DNA from: Sophora flavescens
Lineage: Eukaryota; Streptophyta; Magnoliopsida; Fabales; Fabaceae
Length of the DNA: 64,000 bases
Direction: 5' to 3'
Assembly: GCA_030762895.1 (NCBI GenBank)
Contig: JAUPTC010000171.1
Location: 1 to 64,000, forward strand
A model generated the notes under the pieces. It saw only the letters and a program-made list of their open reading frames with translations, did no database searches and was not told where the DNA came from. The translations under genes and the position numbers were made by a program. The first letter of the stretch is position 1. The number at the start of each line of letters is the position of its first letter. Below are positions 47,857 through 58,154 of this stretch, one piece after another.

Positions 47857-48514
47857 TAAGTTCATAATATATTTCAATAGGAGGTAAAACATGAGTAGGT
47901 GCTTTATTGAGACTCTTGGAATCCTTGAAAGTTTCCCAACCATGGGGTACTTCCTTTGGGATGAAATCTCCAAATTTCTGCAAAAGAGTTACAACACCAC
48001 TAGGCAAAGAGATATCATTAGAAGCATTGGAAATTAAACAAAAGTCCTTGCAATAAATTATGCATTGTGGCTGTCTTGAAATCAAAGCCCTCTTCTCCTC
48101 ACTTTTTGTTGCCAAAAAACTCTCTTTTTGCTCACTATTTTTCTCTTGCTCATCATTCTTCTTTTCACTCTCTTTTTCTTTTTCCTCTTGATTATCACTC
48201 TTCTTTTCACTCTCTTTTTATTTTTCCTTTTGATCATCACTTTTATTTTCACTCTCTTTTGCTTTTGCCTCATTCTCTTGTTTTGCTTTCTCTCTCTCTT
48301 TCTTCTCATTCTCTTTCTTGTTGGAGTCTTCCACCAACTTCTTCACATGGTCTTCAAAACTTTCCATTTGTCTTTTCATTCTTTCCTCTTTTCTCAACCT
48401 CTTTTGTTCGTTCTCTCTCATCCTCTTGTCACGCCTCTCATGCATTTGCCGGATCCACTCTTCAACCTCTTTCCTATGTTCTTGCACATAGTCGAAATTT
48501 TCAAATCGCAACAT
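47857..48514 (-). pseudogene. Proximal part of internal ORF, unit 9
   Basis: Charged domain from ATG 48514 intact to the TAA; linker segment intact to the nested LTR. Confidence 0.75.
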
Positions 48515-48592
48515 AGCAAAAAGAAGAAAAGGAGAAAGGTAGAAGAAGAACAAAACTCAAAATTCAACCAAAGCCTAAGCTCTGATACCACT

Positions 48593-49572
48593 TGATGACA
48601 ACCAAATGGTGAGGTTGCCTTTGATGATCTTTTTGGTTGATTTTTACCAATTACAAATCCAAGTCAGAATTGAGTTGTAACATAAAAGGAAGAAAATATG
48701 AAAATGGTGAAGATTAGAGATGGTGATGGCACCACAAACTAGAGAGTTTGATAAGCCAAGTGAGGTTCGCCACAAGAATCGTGGATTCTTGATAGGAACA
48801 AGATGGCTCAACCAAGAACCAAAGAGAGACAATTCCCTCACAAATGGATTTAATCCAAATTCAACATCCAAGTTCTTATTCAACATGAAAATGGAGTGTA
48901 CAAATAGAGTATTAGGCTGCCAACTTTTTGGCTTCCAAAAGAGATCATAACCCCCACAATAATTAGCCTAATCATGTCACTAAATGACTCACTAATTCCC
49001 TCCTTAACTCAGCCTCTAATGGTGAGTTTATTATTCTCTCATAACCATCATTATGTGGCTGCCACACTTGACTTCTCATATTAAAAAGTGTAACTCCCAC
49101 ATAATTAACAAAAAAATAAACAAACTAATAACTTATAGGAGTTACTATTGGCATGCAAACCAAAGATTCCTCCTACTAAGCCCCAAATTCGTGTACAACA
49201 TGGACTTAAGTGGGCTTGACCCATTTGCAACACTTAGCCAATTTGGACACACACATAACCCTTTACACTTATTGAATGAAAATAAAACAACTAAGTGGAC
49301 TCATAACTAGAGCACGCCCCATTTGATAATGATCATGGGTCTTCTAGTTGAATGAGATAGGTCATCAATTGGGGCTCAATTCCATTTGTTTCATTCTTGG
49401 GCTTGCTTCTATCAAAATAGCCCCCATGTAATTAAGAGCTTGTTGGGCTTTCTTGTGTCTAACTCTTTTCATGGGCCCACCAAGTCCTTGATTTGATTCT
49501 TGATCCATGGTCTTCATTGGGCTCATATCATTCTTGTTGGAATTTGGACTTGCCCCCCCATGGCTCATATCA
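48593..49572 (-). repeat. LTR_B10
   Basis: 980 bp; has the two LTR_B9 variants, plus private GATGGCACCACAA near 48724 (others GGCGCC). Confidence 0.95.
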
Positions 49573-49747
49573 TACCCCTCCTTCTTTAAGAAAATTCGTC
49601 CTCGAATTTATGACTTCAAGCCCAAGTAAGTTATCGAATATTGTGTTAAGATATCCATACTTTTGGTTAACCATGCTAGTTCCCAAGCCATGGAGTACCT
49701 CCCTTGGGATAAACTCTTCCATTACATCGGTTGTATCAAACTTAAGT
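49573..49747 (-). pseudogene. Distal part of internal ORF, unit 10
   Basis: An extra C at the PPT (CCCCTCCTTC) shifts the join to the LTR-coded tail. Confidence 0.74.
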
Positions 49748-50577
49748 TGATGCAAACCAAGGATGATGTCCAATTTGAGGCCAAATTAATATTTTTGATG
49801 AAAATTTTATTTTCATTGTGGTGAACCCGTATGCTTGATTTGGTCAGATCTTGAGCTACGAATCTCTGATTGATGCATTCTTTGGTGTGTTGGAAAGCTT
49901 AGGGAATTATCTACAAATCATATCTCAGGCCTCTTGACCAAATTCGGCTTCTATCATGGTGAAAAAGGGCTGCAAGCTTAATACGAATTCTTGGACCTTA
50001 AATGAGTTATATGTTAATTGGGCTACACTAAGCTTGATGAATGAGCAAGGCCCATTATGAATGGTGGCTGGCACGTTTTTGAAACTCACAAAGGAGAGCA
50101 ACCTTTGGCTTGCATGCCTAGGTAACTCCTTTAGAAGTTATGGAACCACTTTTATTATTTTCTTAAGTAGGATAGTTATGTTCTTTTAATAACCACTTAG
50201 TGGAGAGTTATGTCTAGGAGTTTATGTCATCTTATGATGACCTTTGGTTTTTATTTCCCTATGCTATATGTACACACCTATTACATGATGAATGATAACT
50301 TTGAGTTCATTTTGGATTGATTCCAATTGTGAGAGTGTTTTCTCTCTTGGGTTCTTCATTGAGCCAACCCTTGTTCTTATCAAGAATCCAAGATTCTTGT
50401 GGCGAACCTCACATTGGCTTATCAAATCCCCTTGGATTTGTGGCGCCTACCTCCCATTTCTCATCTTATCCAATTTTGTATTTCATCTTCTTCTATATTT
50501 CATCTTCTTCTATAATTTTGCTTGGTCACTCAAGGATAGATCCGAAAATATATATGTTCCTTGTTAGGATCATATCA
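49748..50577 (+). repeat. Nested solo LTR, unit 10 (830 bp), TSD TAAGT
   Basis: Shares AATCTCTGATTG with unit 9. Confidence 0.95.
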
Positions 50578-51233
50578 TAAGTTCATAATATATTTCAATA
50601 GGAGGTAAAACATGAGTAGGTGCTTTATTGAGACTCTTGGAATCCTTGAAAGTTTCCCAACCATGGGGTACTTCCTTTGGGATGAAATCTCCAAATTTCT
50701 GCAAAGAGTTACAACACCACTAGGCAAAGAGATATCATTAGAAGCATTGGAAATTAAACAAAAGTCCTTGCAATAAATTATGCATTGTGGCTGTCTTGAA
50801 ATCAAAGCCCTCTTCTCCTCACTTTTTGTTGCCAAAAAACTCTCTTTTTGCTCACTATTTTTCTCTTGCTCATCATTCTTCTTTTCACTCTCTTTTTCTT
50901 TTTCCTCTTGATTATCACTCTTCTTTTCACTCTCTTTTATTTTTCCTTTTGATCATCACTTTTATTTTCACTCTCTTTTGCTTTTGCCTCATTCTCTTGT
51001 TTTGCTTTCTCTCTCTCTTTCTTCTCATTCTCTTTCTTGTTGGAGTCTTCCACCAACTTCTTCACATGGTCTTCAAAACTTTCCATTTGTCTTTTCATTC
51101 TTTCCTCTTTTCTCAACCTCTTTTGTTCTTTCTCTCTCATCCTCTTGTCACGCCTCTCATGCATTTGCCGGATCCACTCTTCAACCTCTTTCCTATGTTC
51201 TTGCACATAGTCGAAATTTTCAAATCGCAACAT
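50578..51233 (-). pseudogene. Proximal part of internal ORF, unit 10
   Basis: Two bases missing in TTCTGCAAAGAG near 50699 shift the linker. GTTCTTTCTC near 51127 gives a Lys for Asn change in the charged domain. The adjacent PBS lacks a base. Confidence 0.73.
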
Positions 51234-51310
51234 AGCAAAAAGAAGAAAAGGAGAAAGGTAGAAGAAGAACAAAACTCAAAATTCAACCAAAGCCTAAGCT
51301 CGATACCACT

Positions 51311-52291
51311 TGATGACAACCAAATGGTGAGGTTGCCTTTGATGATCTTTTTGGTTGATTTTTACCAATTACAAATCCAAGTCAGAATTGAGTTGTAACA
51401 TAAAAGGAAGAAAATATGAAAATGGTGAAGATTAGAGATGGTGATGGCGCCACAAACTAGAGAGTTTGATAAGCCAAGTGAGGTTCGCCACAAGAATCGT
51501 GGATTCTTGATAGGAACAAGATGGCTCAACCAAGAACCAAAGAGAGACAATTCCCTCACAAATGGATTTAATCCAAATTCAACATCCAAGTTCTTATTCA
51601 ACATGAAAATGGAGTGTACAAATAGAGTATTAGGCTGCCAACTTTTTGGCTTCCAAAAGAGATCATAACCCCCACAATAATTAGCCTAATCATGTCACTA
51701 AATGACTCACTAATTCCCTCCTTAACTCAGCCTCTAATGGTGAGTTTATTATTCTCTCATAACCATCATTATGTGGCTGCCACACTTGACTTCTCATATT
51801 AAAAAGTGTAACTCCCACATAATTAACAAAAAAATAAACAAACTAATAACTTATAGGAGTTACTATTGGCATGCAAACCAAAGATTCCTCCTACTAAGCC
51901 CCAAATTCGTGTACAACATGGACTTAAGTGGGCTTGACCCATTTGCAACACTTAGCCAATTTGGACACACACATAACCCTTTACACTTATTGAATGAAAA
52001 TAAAACAACTAAGTGGACTCATAACTCAGAGCACGCCCCATTTGATAATGATCATGGGTCTTCTAGTTGAATGAGATAGGTCATCAATTGGGGCTCCATT
52101 CCATTTGTTTCATTCTTGGGCTTGCTTCTATCAAAATAGCCCCCATGTAATTAAGAGCTTGTTGGGCTTTCTTGTGTCTAACTCTTGTCATGGGCCCACC
52201 AAGTCCTTGATTTGATTCTTGATCCATGGTCTTCATTGGGCTCATATCATTCTTGTTGGAATTTGGACTTGCCCCCCCATGGCTCATATCA
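51311..52291 (-). repeat. LTR_B11
   Basis: 981 bp; ACTCAGAGC near 52025, as in LTR_B1 and LTR_B4. Confidence 0.95.
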
Positions 52292-52462
52292 TACCCTCCT
52301 TTAAGAAAATTCGTCCTCGAATTTATGACTTCAAGCCCAAGTAAGTTATCGAATATTGTGTTAAGATATCCATACTTTTGGTTAACCATGCTAGTTCCCA
52401 AGCCATGGAGTACCTCCCTTGGGATAAACTCTTCCATTACATCGGTTGTATCAAACTTAAGT
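52292..52462 (-). pseudogene. Distal part of internal ORF, unit 11
   Basis: Shares the TTCT deletion at the PPT with unit 8; open into LTR_B11 (52084-52488 minus). Confidence 0.75.
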
Positions 52463-53292
52463 TGATGCAAACCAAGGATGATGTCCAATTTGAGGCCAAA
52501 TTAATATTTTTGATGAAAATTTTATTTTCATTGTGGTGAACCCGTATGCTTGATTTGGTCAGATCTTGAGCTACGAATCTCCGATTGATGCATTCTTTGG
52601 TGTGTTGGAAAGCTTAGGGAATTATCTACAAATCATATCTCAGGCCTCTTGACCAAATTCGGCTTCTATCATGGTGAAAAAGGGCTGCAAGCTTAATACG
52701 AATTCTTGGACCTTAAATGAGTTATATGTTAATTGGGCTACACTAAGCTTGATGAATGAGCAAGGCCCATTATGAATGGTGGCTGGCACGTTTTTGAAAC
52801 TCACAAAGGAGAGCAACCTTTGGCTTGCATGCCTAGGTAACTCCTTTAGAAGTTATGGAACCACTTTTATTATTTTCTTAAGTAGGATAGTTATGTTCTT
52901 TTAATAACCACTTAGTGGAGAGTTATGTCTAGGAGTTTATGTCATCTTATGATGACCTTTGGTTTTTATTTCCCTATGCTATATGTACACACCTATTACA
53001 TGATGAATGATAACTTTGAGTTCATTTTGGATTGATTCCAATTGTGAGAGTGTTTTCTCTCTTGGGTTCTTCATTGAGCCAACCCTTGTTCTTATCAAGA
53101 ATCCAAGATTCTTGTGGCGAACCTCACATTGGCTTATCAAATCCCCTTGGATTTGTGGCGCCTACCTCCCATTTCTCATCTTATCCAATTTTGTATTTCA
53201 TCTTCTTCTATATTTCATCTTCTTCTATAATTTTGCTTGGTCACTCAAGGATAGATCCGAAAATATATATGTTCCTTGTTAGGATCATATCA
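52463..53292 (+). repeat. Nested solo LTR, unit 11 (830 bp), TSD TAAGT
   Basis: Two copies of the 17-bp motif; flanked by TAAGT as in the other nine. Confidence 0.95.
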
Positions 53293-53946
53293 TAAGTTCA
53301 TAATATATTTCAATAGGAGGTAAAACATGAGTGGGTGCTTTATTGAGACTCTTGGAATCCTTGAAAGTTTCCCAACCATGGGGTACTTCCTTTGGGATGA
53401 AATCTCCAAATTTCTGCAAAAGAGTTACAACACCACTAGGCAAAGAGATATCATTAGAAGCATTGGAAATTAAACAAAATTCCTTGCAATAAATTATGCA
53501 TTGTGGCTGTCTTGAAATCAAAGCCCTCTTCTCCTCACTTTTGTTGCCAAAAACTCTCTTTTGCTCACTATTTTTCTCTTGCTCATCATTCTTCTTTTCA
53601 CTCTCTTTTTCTTTTTCCTCTTGATTATCACTCTTCTTTTCACTCTCTTTTATTTTTCCTTTTGATCATCACTTTTATTTTCACTCTCTTTTGCTTTTGC
53701 CTCATTCTCTTGTTTTGCTTTCTCTCTCTCTTTCTTCTCATTCTCTTTCTTGTTGGAGTCTTCCACCAACTTCTTCACATGGTCTTCAAAACTTTCCATT
53801 TGTCTTTTCATTCTTTCCTCTTTTCTCAACCTCTTTTGTTCGTTCTCTCTCATCCTCTTGTCACGCCTCTCATGCATTTGCCGGATCCACTCTTCAACCT
53901 CTTTCCTATGTTCTTGCACATAGTCGAAATTTTCAAATCGCAACAT
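53293..53946 (-). pseudogene. Proximal part of internal ORF, unit 11
   Basis: Private variants GAGTGGGTGC (53330) and ACAAAATTCC (53476, Asp to Glu in CKDFC); homopolymer losses near 53540-53565 shift the frame. Confidence 0.73.
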
Positions 53947-54024
53947 AGCAAAAAGAAGAAAAGGAGAAAGGTAGAAGAAGAACAAAACTCAAAATTCAAC
54001 CAAAGCCTAAGCTCTGATACCACT

Positions 54025-55003
54025 TGATGACAACCAAATGGTGAGGTTGCCTTTGATGATCTTTTTGGTTGATTTTTACCAATTACAAATCCAAGTCAGA
54101 ATTGAGTTGTAACATAAAAGGAAGAAAATATGAAAATGGTGAAGATTAGAGATGGTGATGGCGCCACAAACTAGAGAGTTTGATAAGCCAAGTGAGGTTC
54201 GCCACAAGAATCGTGGATTCTTGGTAGGAACAAGATGGCTCAACCAAGAACCAAAGAGAGACAATTCCCTCACAAATGGATTTAATCCAAATTCAACATC
54301 CAAGTTCTTATTCAACATGAAAATGGAGTGTACAAATAGAGTATTAGGCTGCCAACTTTTTGGCTTCCAAAAAGAGATCATAACCCCCACAATAATTAGC
54401 CTAATCATGTCACTAAATGACTCACTAATTCCCTCCTTAACTCAGCCTCTAATGGTGAGTTTATTATTATCTCATAACCATCATTATGTGGCTGCCACAC
54501 TTGACTTCTCATATTAAAAAGTGTAACTCCCACATAATTAAAAAAAAATAAACAAACTAATAACTTATAGGAGTTACTATTGGCATGCAAACCAAAGATT
54601 CCTCCTACTAAGCCCCAAATTCGTGTACAACATGGACTTAAGTGGGCTTGACCCATTTGCAACACTTAGCCAATTTGGCACACACATAACCCTTTACACT
54701 TATTGAATTAAAATAAAACAACTAAGTGGACTCATAACTAGAGCACGCCCCATTTGATAATGATCATGGGTCTTCTAGTTGAATGAGATAGGTCATCAAT
54801 TGGGGCTCCATTCCATTGGTCTCATTCTTTGGCTTGCTTCTATCAAAATAGCCCCCATGTAATTAGGAGCTTGTTGGGCTTTCTTGTGTCCAACTCTTGT
54901 CGTGGGCCCACCAAGTCCTTGATTTGATTCTTGATCCATGGTCTTCATTGGGCTCATATCATTCTTGTTGGAATTTGGACTTGCCCCCCCATGGCTCATA
55001 TCA
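54025..55003 (-). repeat. LTR_B12 (outer 5' LTR of the array)
   Basis: 979 bp with the most private changes of any copy (CCATTGGTCTC, TTCTTTGGC, AATTAGGAGC and GTCGTGGGCC in 54815-54905; TTGGTAGG near 54222). It keeps the ancestral GAATTAAAAT near 54707. The next bases, CCATG, complete the target-site duplication. Confidence 0.95.
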
Positions 55004-55621
55004 CCATGGGATCGTTGCATGGGGGTCGTGGGTTAACCATGGGATCATTGCAAGTGGGTCATAGGTTAACCATAGGATTATTGCAAGGGGGTCATGCGTT
55101 ACCCATGGGATCCTTGCAATGGGGTTATCTGTTAACCATCCGATCTTGGGAAGTGGGTAATGGGTTAACCATTGGAACATTGCAAGGGGGTCATGGGTTA
55201 ACCATGGGATCGTTGAAAGTGGGTCATTAGTTAACCAAGGGATCCTTACAAGTGGGTCTTGGGTTAACCATGGGATCGTTGCATAGGGGTCAAGGGTTAA
55301 TGATGGGATCATGGCGAATGGGTCGTGGGTTAACCACGGATCCTTGTAAGTGGGTCATGGGTAAACCATGGGATCCTTGAAAATGGGTCATGGGTTAACC
55401 ATGGGATTCTTTCAAAGGAGATCCTTGCAAGGGGATTATGGGTTAACCATGCGATTATGGCAATGAGGTCATTGGTTAACCATGGGATCCATGCAAGTGG
55501 GTCATGGGTTAACCCTGGGATCCTTGCAAAGGGGTCTGGGATTACCATAGGATCATGGGAAGTTGGTCATGGGTTAACTATGGGATCCTTGCATATGGGT
55601 CATGGGTTATAACCATGGAAG
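55004..55621 (+). repeat. 33-bp minisatellite, block 4a
   Basis: Same unit and orientation as blocks 1-3, continuing from the array insertion point. Confidence 0.94.
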
Positions 55622-55638
55622 CCTTGCAAGTTGCAAGG
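55622..55638. repeat. Palindromic switch point in the minisatellite
   Basis: CCTTGCAAGTTGCAAGG, a perfect palindrome around one central G. Units to the left are plus-oriented, units to the right are inverted. Confidence 0.9.
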
Positions 55639-56748
55639 ATCTCATGGTTAACCCACGACCCACTTGCAAGGATCTCATGGCTAACCCTTGACCCACTTGC
55701 ATTGATCCCATGGTTAACCAATGACCCCCTTGCAAGGATCAAATGGTTAACTGATGACCCTCTTTGCATTCTTAACCCATGATCCCCTTACCATGATCCC
55801 ATGTCCCATTTCGAGGATCCCATGATTAATCCATGACCCCCATGCAATGATCCCATTTTAACCCATGACCCATTTGCAGGGATCCCATGGATAACCCATG
55901 ACCCACTTGACATGATTCCGTGGCTAACCCATGGCTCCCTTGCAAGGATCCCATGGTTATCCCCTAACCCCCTTGTAAGGATCCCATGGTTAACCCATGA
56001 TCCCTATGCCATGATCCCATGGTTAACTCATGACCCCCTTTCAAGGATCCCAATGTTAACCTATGATCCCCTAGCAAGGATCCCATGATTAAGCTATGAC
56101 TCCATTGCAAGGATCCATTGGTTAACCCATGACACACTTGAAAGGAACCCCTAGAAAGGATCCCATAGTTAACCTTTGACCCCCTTGCCAGGATCCTATG
56201 GTAAACCCATGACCCGCTTGCATGGATCCTATGGTTAACCCATGACCCCCTTGCAAGGATCCCCTTAGAAAGGATTCCATGGTTAACCCATGACAAACTT
56301 GCAAGGACCCCATGGTTAACACATGACCCACTTGCCAAAATCCCATGGTTAACCCATAACCCCCTTGCAAGGATCCTTTTAGAAAGAATCCCATGGTTAA
56401 CCCAAGACCCATTTGCAAGGATCCCATGGTTAACCCATGTCCCACTTGCCATGATTCCATGGTTAACCCATGACCCCCGTGCAAGGATCCCATGGTAAAC
56501 CCTTGAACCACTTTCAATGATCCCATGATTAACCCATGACCCCCATGCAAGGATCCCATGGTAAGCCCATGACCCACTTGCCAAGATCCCATTGTTAACC
56601 CATGACCCCCTTGCAAGGATCCCCATAGAAAGGATCCCATGTTTATCCCATGACCCACTTGCAAAGATCCCATGGTTAAACCATGATCCACTAGCAAGGA
56701 TCCTATGGTTAACCCATTACCCAATTGCCATGATCCCAGGTTAACCCA
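55639..56748 (-). repeat. 33-bp minisatellite, block 4b (inverted)
   Basis: Reverse complement of the unit (AACCCATGACCC, GGATCCCATGG). Contains the 15-bp insertion variant near 56150, 56258, 56375 and 56617. A 216-codon minus-strand open frame here (56122-56772) is only the 11-residue periodicity. Confidence 0.94.
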
Positions 56749-57536
56749 TGATAGAGATGCAGCCCACCCCATATAAAGATCCTTTGCATGGAATTAGAGG
56801 TCCTATGACTAGGTCCAAGACTAAGAGGATGAAGCAAGCTTTACAAGGCCTAATCATAATAATCACAGAGAAGGAAGACCAACATGCATTAGAGGCTGCT
56901 CCAAATTGGGTCACTTTGCTCCAACTTGGTGAGGTTGATTTCAGTCCAACGTGAAGACTGTTTTGGAAGGCCCAATTCAAAAGACAAGAAGCATCCAAGG
57001 GCTGATTAGTGGACTTTATCAATGGACTGATTAGATAATAATTAAAGCCCAATTTTTACCATTTTTATTTGTAATTTTCGTAGTTATTTTGGGCACAATT
57101 TTCTGGGTGACTTTTAGTTTTCCCCTAAGTCCAATAAATGCTTCCTAGTAGTTCCATAAGTCATAATAATAGCTGGTGGGAATTTAACACCTTGATTATG
57201 CTTACTTTTTAGGTAGTGTACATGCATTTGTCAATGTATGTGGTAAATGCATGGTAGTGGGAATTTAATTCTTGTATTTCCTAGTTAGGCTATAAATAGG
57301 GAACTTTTGTACTACACAATTCAGATTTTGATGATTAATGAAATTTGAGAGTTTCTCTATTGTGAGAGCTTTTCCCTTTGTTCTTGGGTTAAGAACTTTA
57401 TAGTGTTGGTTCTACTGGCAGGTCGCGGTTAGGGTCACGCTTCTTTGATAACTCGATTCTATCTCCAGTGCGGTTAGGGTCAAGTTCCTTGTGTCCTTTG
57501 CCTGTTTTCAAGACGGTCCTAAGTGTTCTCCTATTA
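56749..57536 (+). repeat. 5' LTR of a plus-strand gypsy element (788 bp)
   Basis: Starts TGATAG in the minisatellite and ends CTATTA, probably a decayed CTATCA partner of the start, two bases before the PBS. TATAAATA is at 57291-57298. GCGGTTAGGGTCA occurs twice (near 57425 and 57468). The 5' part codes for RGPMTRSKTKRMKQALQG (from ATG 56757), the LTR-coded tail also seen in LTR_B. Confidence 0.82.
57291..57298 (+). promoter_or_regulatory. TATA box of the gypsy LTR
   Basis: TATAAATA in GGCTATAAATAGGGAAC, about 245 bp before the LTR end; the clearest core promoter in the window. Confidence 0.7.
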
Positions 57537-57538
57537 TT

Positions 57539-58154
57539 TGGTACCAAAGCTTCGACTCTTGAAATCAGGTGTTATCTATCCTTTGTTTTCAAAAAAATAT
57601 ATATATATATTCCGCTGTTGTTTCTCTCTTTATTCTACGTCATCTTCCTTTATTGTTTCTGTTCTGCTTTTTTTTTTAAAAAGAAGGAATTCCAGATTGA
57701 AAGAAAAAGAAGAATTTGCAAGCAAAAGTGAAAAATAAAAAGAAAAAGAAATTCCTGGGCAGATTTGCTTCTAATTACAAGCCACAAAAAAAATGAGTTT
57801 CTTTGGCTTATTTCTTGGTTACTCTATAATTCCTTCATTGATCTTGTCCTCATTACAGTACTTTTCTTGAATTCCTTGTTTCTATTCAGTTGTTCCTTGC
57901 TAGTTTTTGGTTCACCAAAGTTATCATCAATTCCTTGCTGTTTCTTGTTGTGTAGAACCATCCAAAGGTTCTTACTTAAGAACTCATAAGGTAAAAGCTG
58001 AGTGGTAAAAGGCAAGAGTGGTGAGAGCATCAGAAGGAAAAAGCCAAAAGTGTGAAACACATAAGAGAGTGTTTGTGTGAGGATTTCCCTAGTGTTGGAT
58101 TATTATTCATTTGTTATCACTTCAAACATAATTTTTGCAGCATTTTTTTTTATC
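57539..58154 (+). other. PBS and leader of the gypsy element
   Basis: TGGTACCAAAGC (57539-57550) has two mismatches to the initiator-Met PBS. The following leader is T- and A-rich with no supported ORF. Confidence 0.75.

Larger units (their letters stand above)
24969..55003 (-). mobile_element. 30-kb tandem array of a non-autonomous LTR element (12 LTR_B, 11 internal regions)
   Basis: LTR ends facing the PBS lie at 24969, 26855, 29559, 32279, 34995, 37713, 40430, 43154, 45872, 48593, 51311 and 54025. The first spacing is 1886 bp; the others are 2704-2724 bp because ten internal regions carry a nested ~830 bp LTR. The outer flanks are CCATG (24964-24968) and CCATG (55004-55008), a 5-bp target-site duplication in minisatellite. 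The array therefore derives from one insertion expanded by recombination between units. The element itself codes only a short K/E-rich/linker ORF. Confidence 0.93.

Noticed and set aside
24969..55003. Solo LTRs independently inserted at the same hotspot in each array unit
   Set aside because: Identical position, orientation, TAAGT duplication and shared internal variants make single insertion followed by co-amplification far simpler.
57425..57485. GGTTAGGGTCA motifs as interstitial telomere repeats
   Set aside because: Only two separated copies, and they do not continue as TTTAGGG; they are part of the LTR.
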